Virus record (IMG/VR): IMGVR_UViG_3300012954_004455
Location: 28,343-92,342 of that record
DNA: 64,000 bases
From: a virus
Direction: 5' to 3' (one strand)
Shown: positions 33,461 to 42,340 of the stretch, piece after piece
Position numbering within the stretch: the first letter of the stretch is position 1
How the letters are laid out: every line of letters begins with the position of its first letter
Program-made: the position numbers and the translations under genes
The notes under the pieces: model-generated
Told to the model about the DNA's origin: nothing
What the model saw: the letters and a program-made list of their open reading frames with translations, nothing else
The model's database searches: none

Positions 33461-34213
33461 ATGGAATTAATCAATGTCATCTTTAAAGACTATACGCCTC
33501 TGGTAAAAGAAGCTATTAAACACGGCTTAAGGATAAAAGACTGTGTCTATTATCATGTCGGGTATGAAATCCTCACAGACAAAGAAAGATCCGAACGCTT
33601 GAAGGCATTAAAGAAAAAAAAGAAAACGGCTCAGGAGAAGAAAATCTTACTTAACGAAATAGTAAGCTTGGAAACAGCTAAAGTAATTCATGCCAACTTT
33701 CAGTATTTGGCAATACCTCCAGCATTAACCTCCCTACTAACAGAAAGAGGAGAGCATGTCATTCTCTTCAATAAGGAACACCTTTGGGCAAGAAGCACCA
33801 TTGTTCCCCTAGAACGGGATCGTATCGCAAACAAGCTGATTGAAGAGATGGAAGAACGGGGAGCAAACCTCATTAAGCTGAAAATAGGAATCACCGATTT
33901 CGGCATTCAGATAAAAGAAAGCCCCCTTGGCAAACTTTATCCATGGGATAAACATAACGCATGGATAGATCCATACAACCCACAAGAGCCTATTTGTCTA
34001 GAAAATCCGAACCTATTTAAAGTCGATCGTTACGGAAGAGTCCACGAACTGATATGTAAAGAAAGCGATATCAAGGAAGTGATAACTATTCTCCTAAAGA
34101 AGCTTCACGAATTTTACGTGCAAAAAGCCCAGCCTACCCTCGACTTAATAGCCAAACTAGGCGAACTAATTAAAAAGGAGTCTAATACAGAAAAAGATGA
34201 CACCACTGAATAA
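33461..34213 (+). CDS. Early protein of unknown function
   Basis: 250 residues. The N-terminal part includes a lysine-rich helix (RSERLKALKKKKKTAQEKKILLNEIVSLETAKVI), a middle alpha/beta region (GERGANLIKLKIGITDFGIQI) and a helical C-terminus ending in Lys/Glu repeats. Overlaps the next gene by 17 bases. No domain recognised. Confidence 0.5.
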   Translation: MELINVIFKDYTPLVKEAIKHGLRIKDCVYYHVGYEILTDKERSERLKALKKKKKTAQEKKILLNEIVSLETAKVIHANFQYLAIPPALTSLLTERGEHVILFNKEHLWARSTIVPLERDRIANKLIEEMEERGANLIKLKIGITDFGIQIKESPLGKLYPWDKHNAWIDPYNPQEPICLENPNLFKVDRYGRVHELICKESDIKEVITILLKKLHEFYVQKAQPTLDLIAKLGELIKKESNTEKDDTTE

Positions 34214-34787
34214 GACAAAATATAACTTCCGAAAGTTCCCAGTTCCCTTGGAAGGATCAATTACCACTTACACCCTCAAATACGCAACGATTACAATCGA
34301 ACAGACAGTCGATAACGAATTTCGTTTTCGTATAACTGTAAAGGGGGAGCGTCGATGCGACCTAGGCTTTCTGAGCGAGAATAAAACAACATTTCTACTG
34401 GATGTTGCCTATCAGTTGTTTGGCGGAATTGGGGAGGAAGGAACACTATCCCAATTCCTCACTTTCAAGGGGTTTTCAGTGACAGAAAAGTTTGGGATGA
34501 TCGTAGCCAAAGTATTCTTCTCAATATTCGAAGAAGATTGCTCCCATTACCCAAAAGGGCTGGACGAGGAGAAAGAAGGCTTCTTCTTCTTTCGACACGG
34601 TTGGGAAGGAGCCTCCTTTATCATTGCTCCCTACTTCGCCGACGGCAAAAGGTTCCAAATACTTTCGACTCGACAGCTTGTTTGTTATCCAAAACTCGAA
34701 CACGCATTGTTAATATCCGAAACCGATGAAATCGGAGTCGGGAGCTTTCTAAACTTGGTTTCTGCACTCGATAAAAGAAGATCATAA
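34197..34787 (+). CDS. Early protein of unknown function
   Basis: 196 residues, beta-rich N-terminus (YTLKYATITIEQTVDNEFRF) and aromatic middle (GFFFFRHGWEGASFIIAPYF). Its stop (TAATG) overlaps the ATG of the next gene, so expression is coupled to the zinc-ribbon pair. No recognised domain. Confidence 0.5.
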   Translation: MTPLNKTKYNFRKFPVPLEGSITTYTLKYATITIEQTVDNEFRFRITVKGERRCDLGFLSENKTTFLLDVAYQLFGGIGEEGTLSQFLTFKGFSVTEKFGMIVAKVFFSIFEEDCSHYPKGLDEEKEGFFFFRHGWEGASFIIAPYFADGKRFQILSTRQLVCYPKLEHALLISETDEIGVGSFLNLVSALDKRRS

Positions 34788-35005
34788 TGAAGAAGAAAAG
34801 ATATGTATGCTCGTGTGGATGGTCTGGAGATACCTTTGACCTGAGCTGGGAAGTTGGAGAAAGAGACAACGCACCCGCTCCATATTATGCTTGGGGCGTC
34901 TGCCCTGAAGATGGCTGTACTGAAGATTTAGAAGAAATGTTTATAACAGAAGAAGATCTCCAGACCATCAAAGATGCTGGATGCGATATAACCACCATTG
35001 ACTAA
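34787..35005 (+). CDS. Small zinc-ribbon-like protein, copy 1
   Basis: 72 residues. CxC at residues 8-10 (VCSCGW) and CxxxxC at 39-44 (CPEDGC) form a likely zinc ribbon. Tandem paralogue of the next gene: the first 18 nucleotides of both coding regions are identical and upstream bases match (TCATAATG). The C-terminal helix differs. Function unknown; small zinc ribbons often bind nucleic acid or protein partners. Confidence 0.6.
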   Translation: MKKKRYVCSCGWSGDTFDLSWEVGERDNAPAPYYAWGVCPEDGCTEDLEEMFITEEDLQTIKDAGCDITTID

Positions 35006-35030
35006 ACTCACCAAATAAAAGAGAATCATA

Positions 35031-35246
35031 ATGAAGAAGAAAAGATATGAATGCTCTTGCGGATGGGAAGGAAACAGTTTTCAGCTAAGCTGGCAAGTAG
35101 TAAAAGGGAAAAGATATGGTCGATACCGAGCTTGGGGGACATGCCCCCAAGCAAAATGCTCCTACGACCTAGAGAAAACCCATATAACGGAGAAAGAGGT
35201 GAATGCGCTGAGAAAAGCTAAAGCCGACATCTTTTGGCTTGAATAA
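35031..35246 (+). CDS. Small zinc-ribbon-like protein, copy 2
   Basis: 71 residues with the same metal ligands, C8/C10 and C38/C43, and the same SW(E/Q)V and (Y/R)(A)WG(V/T)CP blocks as the previous gene. The duplication is clear at both DNA and protein level. The 25-bp spacer and same strand suggest co-transcription. Confidence 0.6.
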   Translation: MKKKRYECSCGWEGNSFQLSWQVVKGKRYGRYRAWGTCPQAKCSYDLEKTHITEKEVNALRKAKADIFWLE

Positions 35247-35248
35247 TC

Positions 35249-35491
35249 ATGATTATGCATGAATCCAGACCAGAACTAGACAGAATATTGGAGGATATCA
35301 CGGAACGAATAGAAACATATCCTCGGGGTAAGTTCCCATCAACCAAAGACCTAGAAATTCTCCAAAGACCCTCGATTCACACCCCCAAAGGGATAACAAT
35401 GGTTGAAGCCATTCGGAGAATCAGAGAGCAGAAAAAGCGGACTTCAACAGGCATCCAAATAATTAACTTGAATAACTCGAATTATGACTAA
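35249..35491 (+). CDS. Small paralogue pair, copy 1
   Basis: 80 residues; core PELDRILEDITERIETYPRGKFPSTKDLEIL aligns with PAELDRIADKLVERIEIYSLGKTLSIRDIEIL of the following gene. The rest diverges. Second tandem duplication in this stretch. Overlaps the next start by 8 bases. Start may be ATG 35249 or 35255. No known family. Confidence 0.5.
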   Translation: MIMHESRPELDRILEDITERIETYPRGKFPSTKDLEILQRPSIHTPKGITMVEAIRRIREQKKRTSTGIQIINLNNSNYD

Positions 35492-35924
35492 ATACCCAGC
35501 AGAGTTAGACAGAATCGCAGATAAGCTCGTCGAACGAATAGAAATCTACTCTTTGGGGAAGACCCTATCAATCAGAGATATAGAAATTCTCGAAGTAAGG
35601 TCTATTCCCATCCCCACAGGGAGAATCTACTTCGATAAAGAAGTCAATTCCGCCCGTTATCAAGAGACAGAGATCATAGATTTTGAGCATAAAATAGAAA
35701 GATGCGGATTCATCTTCCAGATGATTTATTTACTCCTAGAACTTGATCCCAAATATTTTATCGGCTATATCAAATCTTTACAGATAAGCCAGCCAGTAGA
35801 AGATTGGTTGAATGATGAATTGAGACGCAATCCCTCTCCTGTACATTTCGTGATCTCAGCCACCATTGTTAAATACACAGAACGGGAAGAATGGATCCTC
35901 AACGGACGAAAATCAGACTCTTAA
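35484..35924 (+). CDS. Small paralogue pair, copy 2
   Basis: 146 residues; shares the first 35 residues with the gene before it, then extends by about 100 residues with a helical, aromatic region (FIFQMIYLLLELDPKYFIGYI). No family recognised. Ends 14 bp before the ASCH gene start. Confidence 0.5.
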   Translation: MTKYPAELDRIADKLVERIEIYSLGKTLSIRDIEILEVRSIPIPTGRIYFDKEVNSARYQETEIIDFEHKIERCGFIFQMIYLLLELDPKYFIGYIKSLQISQPVEDWLNDELRRNPSPVHFVISATIVKYTEREEWILNGRKSDS

Positions 35925-35938
35925 GGCTATCATGGATT

Positions 35939-36298
35939 ATGAAAGCAATATTCTCAATACATCCCGAACATTCTCGACGAATCCTGCAGGGGAGCAAGAC
36001 CGTCGAAATCAGACGCAAGCTTCCCATCAGGGAGATAGACAAAATTTTGATTTATGAAACCGCTCCAACCAAAATGATCGTCGGGGAATTCTCAATTAAG
36101 AAGATGGCATATCATCCAAAAGAATACGCTTGGGGGGAATTTGGGGGGAAAGCTGGGATTAGCCAAGACCAATACCAATCATACCTTCATAACCTGGACC
36201 TCGCTGGCATCATCGAAATAGGTGAAGTGCAAAAGTATGCGAAACCGAAACCGCTCAAAGGGACTCCGCCTCAATCCTTCAAGTATCTAAAAACATGA
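35939..36298 (+). CDS. ASCH domain protein
   Basis: 119 residues from ATG 35939, chosen because the domain begins with its usual MKAI(F/L)SI(H/K)PE motif; upstream residues of the open frame overlap the previous gene and are excluded. The order SIHPEHSRRILQGSKTVEIRRKLP, KILIYETAPTKMIVGEF, GKAGIS...Y and a final PPQSFKYL is the standard small ASCH/PUA-like fold. Such proteins bind RNA or modified nucleic acids; the phage role is not known. Overlaps the next gene by 4 bases. Confidence 0.75.
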   Translation: MKAIFSIHPEHSRRILQGSKTVEIRRKLPIREIDKILIYETAPTKMIVGEFSIKKMAYHPKEYAWGEFGGKAGISQDQYQSYLHNLDLAGIIEIGEVQKYAKPKPLKGTPPQSFKYLKT

Positions 36299-36813
36299 AA
36301 CAAAAATTCCCCCTACATAAAATCCTACCCTTAGCCAAAAAGCTCGAATCCAAGATCAGAGAAGCTTGCGTGAAATGCCAGATAGCTGGCTCAATTAGAC
36401 GGGAGAAGTCCGAAGTTTCCGACATCGAGCTTGTAGTAATTCCTCAAAGAGTCCAAACAGGGCTCTTTGGGGAATCAAGCCGATCCCCAAAGTTTACCAA
36501 CATATTCAGGAAGTGGCGACCAGAGAAAGGCGATCCCATCAAAGGGAAGTACCTACGTCTGACATGGAAGACATCCCTGGGAGAAATCCCGATAGACATA
36601 TTCATCGCAGACCAGGGTAATTTCGGGAACATACTTTGGACTCGAACGGGATCAACGAATTATACAATTGCTGCCATAAAAGCAGCGAAAGAAAAAGGGA
36701 TTTTATTCATAGACGGGAGAGTAGAAAAAGGAGATAAAATCCAAGAAATTCCAGATGAACAGGAATTCTTCTCAATTACGAATCTCCCATACGTCGCCCC
36801 GCAAAATAGATAA
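36295..36813 (+). CDS. Minimal family X polymerase-like nucleotidyltransferase
   Basis: 172 residues. Palm motif AGSIRREKSEVSDIELVV (about 31-48) has the G-S-x-R-R and D-x-E carboxylates of the Pol beta superfamily; a third acidic strand is IPIDIFIAD (about 98-106). The thumb region FGNILWTRTGSTNYTIAAIKAAKEKGILF...LPYVAPQNR matches the last part of Pol X enzymes. The 8-kDa lyase and finger domains are absent, so the protein is far shorter than a full Pol X. Possible DNA repair or end-filling enzyme; no HEPN partner is adjacent. Confidence 0.75.
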   Translation: MKQKFPLHKILPLAKKLESKIREACVKCQIAGSIRREKSEVSDIELVVIPQRVQTGLFGESSRSPKFTNIFRKWRPEKGDPIKGKYLRLTWKTSLGEIPIDIFIADQGNFGNILWTRTGSTNYTIAAIKAAKEKGILFIDGRVEKGDKIQEIPDEQEFFSITNLPYVAPQNR

Positions 36814-36815
36814 GT

Positions 36816-37619
36816 ATGAAAAGAATCAGACTCAGAATCAGACAGGGTGAAGCCCCCCCTTACTCATACAAAATAGCTATCCCCAACTGGGAGGAACTAG
36901 AGCAGAAAGACTTCATTGCAATCACTCCCATGATTTCAGCCAGGAAGACCTTAGCCAGGCAAATCGGAGTTATAGGACATTTCTCCTCTTCCAAAGCCGT
37001 TGCGGCTTTAGAGCTAATGATTAAAACAGCAGAAAAATCGGAAGATGAGGATCTTGCAATGAAGACATTAGGAGAACTAGAAGCCATTGCTAAGCTTTCC
37101 GACCATTTCTGGAAGCCCCTTCCCATTGACAAGGCACTAGTTTGCCCAATTAAAACGGTAAAAATTGGGCGGAAAAGGTTTTTCGCACCTAGAAAAGACA
37201 TGCTCGATATCAGTTTGGGAGAATGGGCAATCATGTCCCAGATCTTGGCGGATGCTCAGCCTGATTATTCTCTTTTTATTTCGATTTTCTACCGTCCAAA
37301 AGGAGATAAAAGAGCAAAGAACGAAATCCACAGACACAGAGAGGCTTTCGATCTGTCCAAATGTGAAAATCGCTCAAAAATTAAATGGCCAAAAGAAGCT
37401 CTTTTCGCTGCCTTAAAGTATATGGAGGCGGCTGGGAAACTGATCCCAATGCTTTTCCCTAAAATCTTCCAGGAAAACGGCCAAAGCACTTCTTGGAGGA
37501 AACTAGAATATACTATCACAAAGACTGCAGTATTCGGAAACGATATACAGGATGTCCGAAGAAATTCTGCCCTCTTAGACGTACTTACTTTCCTCGAAGA
37601 AGAGCAAGACAATGATTAA
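36816..37619 (+). CDS. Unknown protein at the start of the late operon
   Basis: 267 residues. Contains a helical region (ISARKTLARQIGVIGHFSSSKAVAALELMIKTAEKSED) and a segment DMLDISLGEWAIMSQILADA resembling tail assembly proteins of Bacteroidota phages that carry an (L)SLGE(Y/W)..F... motif. It overlaps 37612-38064 by 8 bases, so it probably belongs to the tail operon as an assembly factor. The counterpart in element A is outside the window. Confidence 0.5.
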   Translation: MKRIRLRIRQGEAPPYSYKIAIPNWEELEQKDFIAITPMISARKTLARQIGVIGHFSSSKAVAALELMIKTAEKSEDEDLAMKTLGELEAIAKLSDHFWKPLPIDKALVCPIKTVKIGRKRFFAPRKDMLDISLGEWAIMSQILADAQPDYSLFISIFYRPKGDKRAKNEIHRHREAFDLSKCENRSKIKWPKEALFAALKYMEAAGKLIPMLFPKIFQENGQSTSWRKLEYTITKTAVFGNDIQDVRRNSALLDVLTFLEEEQDND

Positions 37620-38064
37620 AAGCCTAGATGATATAAAAAAACTACTTCGAATACTCGCTGGAATATTCGAAGTAGCTTCATACGAATGGGAAGACTCGAA
37701 AGAGAAGATCTCCGACAATGCAACAGGTAGCTTATTTGTTCCCAGTTGGGTTGTGCAGCGGGATCAACCCAACCACCAGCGGCCAATACTTACGTATCGG
37801 GTTCAAGTTCATCTCGTTTGGGTTTGCGCTCCCGATGAAACGGAGGTGCAAACTAGACGAATTCGAAAAGCCGTGGATTCTCTCTCAGAGTTCCATCAGA
37901 TTCTAGAAGATTTTCACAGAAATACCCTACTGAGAGTTCCAACCGAAAAGAAAATGATTATCCCTATAAACGGGCCTCAAGAATTTGGGGCTCACACGGA
38001 AATAGCAATAGAATTGTGGGGGGAAGAAAATAACCGATGGGAGGAGGTCATAGCATTATGGTAG
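37612..38064 (+). CDS. Putative tail completion protein
   Basis: 150 residues, overlapping both neighbours (8 bases and 7 bases). Compact alpha/beta with RVQVHLVWVCAPDETEVQTRRIRKAVDSL and a terminal TEIAIELWGEENN strand; the size and fold impression fit small head-tail connector or tail-terminator proteins. The name is inferred from size and position only. Confidence 0.45.
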   Translation: MIKSLDDIKKLLRILAGIFEVASYEWEDSKEKISDNATGSLFVPSWVVQRDQPNHQRPILTYRVQVHLVWVCAPDETEVQTRRIRKAVDSLSEFHQILEDFHRNTLLRVPTEKKMIIPINGPQEFGAHTEIAIELWGEENNRWEEVIALW

Positions 38065-39227
38065 TCTATCAACCCGCTCCAGAACACTCCCCTAGCGGAT
38101 TGGGAATTATCTACAAGATAAGCCCAAGCCACACTCCTACAGGCGACTATTTCATTGAGGCAACCTTACAAATTGCCCCTCCCCATGCCCCCAATGGAAA
38201 CTGGAGCTACAAGACATTGGCAAAGCTCAAGGGGAGATTCCTAAACGGCTATGTATCATTTGACTTTGCTCCAATTCTTCGAGAAGAATTAGAAATCAAC
38301 GCGCCCAATACAGAGGCATTGAGGATACTAGTAGACAGTCACAAAAAATACTCAATCAGCTTCCATGAATACGAGGATGGCCAAATAATCGACATACAAC
38401 ATGTAGTGTTGAAGCAATTGCTTCTCACGACATACCCCAGAAGATTTCAAAACACCTGGTTAGACCAGTGGATTGAGGGGAGAAAGCCCCTCATAAATCC
38501 TCAGTACGATGACCAGATAGTTCTCATCGGGCGGGACTCTCCTGCCTGGTATAGTTTCTTGCTCAAGGAAAACGTAACGGTTCCTAGAAATGGGAAATTC
38601 CCATTCAAAATCGATTTTGCCTTTGATGATGGATCAGCATTTTCCAATATCGGCTATTGGGACTTAGAAACCACTTTCCCAGGAAGCGGCGATCTTATCC
38701 AGTTCCCTATAGGATTCGAAATGCTCGGATTGAAGTCATTCGAAACCAACTCAGAGGTTTCCAGGTATACGATTACATTGATTGGAGATACCATAAATCA
38801 AAATCCAATCAGCGAACCACTACACATTGTCCCTATTTGGCATCCCCAAGGAACATCCCTCGTTTTCCAGAACTGCCTAGGAGGCTTGGATACCATATAC
38901 CTGACAGGGGAAGAAAAGATAATACCTCAAGTCAAACGAACAATAAACAGACGGACAAGTATAGATACTCCTCTAGAGAAGCACATATCCGCGCAAAACA
39001 TCCAAGAGACGCTTCTAATAGAGAAGTTCACGGGGTTCCAAACGGAGGATGGCCAAATATGGCTAAGTGACCTATTAAGCTCCCCCAAAGTTTGGAGATC
39101 GGGGCATCCATTAAAGCCAGACGCTGGGCTTATCCCGATTAATATATCTACTGATAGCCTTACAATCGAACCCAATAAGCTAGTTTCCTCAAAAATCAGA
39201 TACGAAATAGATGAGAATATACGCTAA
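38058..39227 (+). CDS. Tail structural protein (homologue of 1-1014)
   Basis: 389 residues from ATG 38058 with GGAGG at 38042-38046; an upstream ATG at 38037 lies within the previous gene. Shares with the element A protein the (G)DLIQFPIG(F/W)E block, the NCLGGLDT block (NQLGGWDT in A) and an interior LL(I)E..TGFQT..(E/Q). Beta-rich virion component, likely of the tail tip. The first 70 residues show the missing N-terminus of the cut element A gene. Confidence 0.65.
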   Translation: MVVYQPAPEHSPSGLGIIYKISPSHTPTGDYFIEATLQIAPPHAPNGNWSYKTLAKLKGRFLNGYVSFDFAPILREELEINAPNTEALRILVDSHKKYSISFHEYEDGQIIDIQHVVLKQLLLTTYPRRFQNTWLDQWIEGRKPLINPQYDDQIVLIGRDSPAWYSFLLKENVTVPRNGKFPFKIDFAFDDGSAFSNIGYWDLETTFPGSGDLIQFPIGFEMLGLKSFETNSEVSRYTITLIGDTINQNPISEPLHIVPIWHPQGTSLVFQNCLGGLDTIYLTGEEKIIPQVKRTINRRTSIDTPLEKHISAQNIQETLLIEKFTGFQTEDGQIWLSDLLSSPKVWRSGHPLKPDAGLIPINISTDSLTIEPNKLVSSKIRYEIDENIR

Positions 39228-39618
39228 GTTTCCCATCGATGTGCTAACCCTTCATCTCCTCCTATTTTTCACACTTCAACCTCTAATCATTCATTGCCAG
39301 TATCACACTATCAATAATTTCCTCGGTTTCTATTTCTATGCAGGGAAAAAACGGTTTTTTATCCCAACGGTATACCTCCTTGAAAGGGAAATATATACTA
39401 TCTTCTCGCTCCTAAAGTCACAATATGGAGTAGATGTTTTGGATGAGCCCATTTCGAAGCTTGAGTCGCTTTGGCCACTTGATGACTCGAAGATAAAGGA
39501 AGCCTTAAGAATAGATGGCCGAATAACAGATGTAAACGAGCGAGGTTTTTTGGAATCTCTCCGAATCGGGATAATAGAAATATATCTCAATCCCTCGTTA
39601 TCGTATCCCTATATTTGA
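39211..39618 (+). CDS. Paralogous accessory protein 1 in tail operon
   Basis: 135 residues; overlaps the preceding stop by 17 bases. A hydrophobic segment at about 10-28 (VLTLHLLLFFTLQPLIIHC) then EPISKLESLWPLDDSKIKEALRIDGRIT. Paralogue of the next gene. Neither has a counterpart in element A, where the flanking tail genes overlap directly, so both are an insertion of accessory genes. Function unknown. Confidence 0.5.
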   Translation: MRIYAKFPIDVLTLHLLLFFTLQPLIIHCQYHTINNFLGFYFYAGKKRFFIPTVYLLEREIYTIFSLLKSQYGVDVLDEPISKLESLWPLDDSKIKEALRIDGRITDVNERGFLESLRIGIIEIYLNPSLSYPYI

Positions 39619-39655
39619 CATTAAATTTCAATATTAATATCAACCACTAAAAACT

Positions 39656-40060
39656 ATGGACATCAGCAATCGTCTCCCTAGCAGCGAATTAAACCTTCAG
39701 CTCCTCCTTTTCTATACATGGGAAACTTTAGTCTTCGATAAAGGAATTCACGTTGGTTGGTGCTTCCATGAACTCCAGTTTTTTCTACCAAACCGAGAAA
39801 TGATTGCAATCAAGATTCACATGTCTGAAGATGAAATCACCAGATTTCTTATATCTATAAAAGAAATATACGGGGAAAGAATCCTAGAGCAACCCTTTCG
39901 GAGGTTGGAAGCATTGCCACCAGATTATGACTTGACTATTAGCCAGGTCTTAAAAGTAAACGGTCAGCTCACAGAGAAAATCTTTCGAGATATGTTCACG
40001 TCACTTAGAGGAAGAATAATATTTACAGCAGCGAAACATGCTAGAAATAAGAACACCTAA
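39656..40060 (+). CDS. Paralogous accessory protein 2 in tail operon
   Basis: 134 residues. Aligns with the previous protein at NLQLLLFYTWETLV, (E)QPFRRLEALPPDYDLTISQVLKVNGQLT and the final helix. Overlaps 40038-41786 by 23 bases. The hydrophobic segment near the N-terminus suggests membrane association or a buried helix. No known family. Probably a moron duplicated after insertion. Confidence 0.5.
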   Translation: MDISNRLPSSELNLQLLLFYTWETLVFDKGIHVGWCFHELQFFLPNREMIAIKIHMSEDEITRFLISIKEIYGERILEQPFRRLEALPPDYDLTISQVLKVNGQLTEKIFRDMFTSLRGRIIFTAAKHARNKNT

Positions 40061-41786
40061 AGGAAGCCTAATCCTACCGAAAGATATTTCGGTAGGATTA
40101 GAGTTAATTAGTCCCTATTTCGCATCCGAAATAGGACGGAACAGCTGGACATATTCCACCAATATCCCTCACAAAGGCAATGGCTGGCTCCTACAGTATC
40201 CAGGCATTGCCGCAATTGCGTCTAATCCCCAAGAAATAGAAGCCTCTTTGTTCTTCTCTGGAATAGAATTATATCAAGGAAAACTAAAGATTCAAGATGC
40301 CAGTTCCCTTGGGAACACCATCTCTATCGCTCTCATTATAGATGAAAAAAACCTGAAAGACTCCCTCGAGGGGATTGAAATGAGCGATGTCGAATTCCAA
40401 GAAATCGTTGTATCAAACGCAACAAATCCAGAAAACAGACATCAGGAAGTCATCAACCATGCAACGGACACTGTCATCTCAGGAAACGAACTTTATGTGT
40501 TCGCTCCCGTCCTGAACGAAGGGAAGTGGGACGAGGATAATGCAATACTCGTTGTTGATTCCGTCCCTAATCATGAATGGACAATTATGAATTACTGGGA
40601 TGGCATAAACCAAAAATTTCACTCTATTCATGAATCCTTCATCAACAATTGGGATATACATTATCCTGGTTCATTACTAGTTCCCCTACCCTATATCCTA
40701 CCCATAATATCCTCCATTCTAGAAGCCATAGGTTACCATCTAGAAGAGTCGTCTTGGACTTCAGATGAAGAGATAAAGACATTAGTTTGTCTAACAAACA
40801 AAAGCCTCGCAGAGGAAGAAAATACATATTATGGGCTTCCTACCCATTTTAGCAGTGGCTCCATCAGACTAGGCGAGCATATCCCGAATGTCAGTCCCTT
40901 GGAACTAGTAAGCGGGATAGCAAAACTCTTCAACCTCGCTATCGAGGTGAAAGGCAAGGAGGTTACTTTTCTTCCAAAGAAGGATCTATTGGTAGCAGAA
41001 TTGGTTGATTGGACGGAGAAATGTCTATCCTATTCAATAAGATACGAAGATGCAGCAAGCTATTCTTTCGCTTCGGATAACGGGAGTGATAGCCTTTTCC
41101 ATCCTGAAATTGAAACCCGCCCAAATACTGAGACAGAAGTACAACTCCTCTCTGATTTACCACAAAGTCCAAATCAAGATGACATCGTACTGGTAAGGTT
41201 TGAGAACGCTTTCTACAAATACCAAGGGGCGCAATGGAACCTTCTTACTCACAATCAATACCCATTAAAGACGGCCAAAAAGCCTAAAACCGAGTTGAAC
41301 ATTCCCATAGGCACGACTCGGATGAAAAAGACAATCTACTACAACCTAAACAATCAGCAATACACACATCGAATCCCAAGAGTTTCCTTCAGGGTGGACG
41401 CAAAACCATTCGGGCAATTCGAAGAACCGATCGAAACGCAGCTTTTATTCTTCGACGGCTTACAATCTCCAGATCAACCCTTAGCAGGCGACTATCCTCG
41501 TCTAAGATCAGATTCCATAAACGGCCAATACAACTATAGCCTCTTTTGGGATGGTTCTCAGGGGCTGTATGCCCAATGGTGGCAAGCTTGGATACAGGCC
41601 ACCAATAGACCAATCATAAAGGTGAAACTGCTTCTAAAAGTAAGTGATTTACTAAAGCTCGATTTCAAGAAGCGAATCCAGATCCAAACCGAAACGAGTT
41701 CAGTTATCGGCCTACTCAGAAAGCTTTCAGTAACCCTAGGGAATCAAGGGGTTATTAGTGCAACTGCAGAAATCCTACTACTATGA
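40038..41786 (+). CDS. Large tail/baseplate-like structural protein (homologue of 1011-2738)
   Basis: 582 residues, beginning MLEIRTPKGSLILP. Homology with the element A protein runs end to end, including SRFI/WWQAW (KSWWEGWHN) near the C-terminus and GTTRMK(K/V). Beta-rich with many aromatic residues; no enzyme motif. Overlaps the following small gene by 4 bases. Virion tail function inferred. Confidence 0.75.
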   Translation: MLEIRTPKGSLILPKDISVGLELISPYFASEIGRNSWTYSTNIPHKGNGWLLQYPGIAAIASNPQEIEASLFFSGIELYQGKLKIQDASSLGNTISIALIIDEKNLKDSLEGIEMSDVEFQEIVVSNATNPENRHQEVINHATDTVISGNELYVFAPVLNEGKWDEDNAILVVDSVPNHEWTIMNYWDGINQKFHSIHESFINNWDIHYPGSLLVPLPYILPIISSILEAIGYHLEESSWTSDEEIKTLVCLTNKSLAEEENTYYGLPTHFSSGSIRLGEHIPNVSPLELVSGIAKLFNLAIEVKGKEVTFLPKKDLLVAELVDWTEKCLSYSIRYEDAASYSFASDNGSDSLFHPEIETRPNTETEVQLLSDLPQSPNQDDIVLVRFENAFYKYQGAQWNLLTHNQYPLKTAKKPKTELNIPIGTTRMKKTIYYNLNNQQYTHRIPRVSFRVDAKPFGQFEEPIETQLLFFDGLQSPDQPLAGDYPRLRSDSINGQYNYSLFWDGSQGLYAQWWQAWIQATNRPIIKVKLLLKVSDLLKLDFKKRIQIQTETSSVIGLLRKLSVTLGNQGVISATAEILLL

Positions 41787-42307
41787 GTCAGAAGATGAGC
41801 AGCGGAGACCAGCAAAGATTCCTGCAGGAAACAATTGCCGAATGGGTAGTTTACGCCCGTAAGGTCATAAGCAGGAATTTGGAATTAGCAGGAGATCACG
41901 CGCCCGATATCAAAGACAACATCAATTTTGATATTCAAGTGGCTGGCGATTTCGCCAACGTCCAGATATCATTTCCAGACGCAGGACGGTTTGTCGATAT
42001 AAAGGTCAAAGAATGGAGAAAAAGACCGCCTATTGCTCCTATTCAAAAATGGGTAAAAGAGCATAGGAAACGGATTAGGAAGACGCCTGGCTACGGAGAG
42101 AAAGCAAATATCCCTCGCAGCAAGAAAATAGCGAGAGTGGCATCAGCCATCCTATTCGCAAAAACCCAAAAACCCACCAAGCGCAAAAAGCGTTGGTGGA
42201 ACAAGTCGATTTTCTACCTAGTCGAAGTACTCCGAGGAATGCTTCAACGAAATCAGGCTGCTTGGATGAAGGCGCAACTCAAATCCAACCTCCAAAACAA
42301 GTCCTAA
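41783..42307 (+). CDS. Small basic tail-assembly protein (homologue of 2740-3288)
   Basis: 174 residues, ATGA overlap with the previous gene. Shares NFDIQVAGD...AGRFVDIKVKEW and the C-terminal LVEVLRGMLQRNQAAWMKAQLKSNLQ helix with its element A homologue. Strongly basic middle (KPTKRKKRWWNK). Always placed just before the tape measure. Function unassigned. Confidence 0.7.
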   Translation: MSQKMSSGDQQRFLQETIAEWVVYARKVISRNLELAGDHAPDIKDNINFDIQVAGDFANVQISFPDAGRFVDIKVKEWRKRPPIAPIQKWVKEHRKRIRKTPGYGEKANIPRSKKIARVASAILFAKTQKPTKRKKRWWNKSIFYLVEVLRGMLQRNQAAWMKAQLKSNLQNKS

Positions 42308-42340
42308 GTAAAAAAGCAGGCTCTAGATAACTATGCGTCT

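Noticed and set aside
36295-37619. MNT/HEPN toxin-antitoxin pair
   Set aside because: The nucleotidyltransferase carries a Pol X thumb, and the next protein lacks the HEPN RxxxxH motif.
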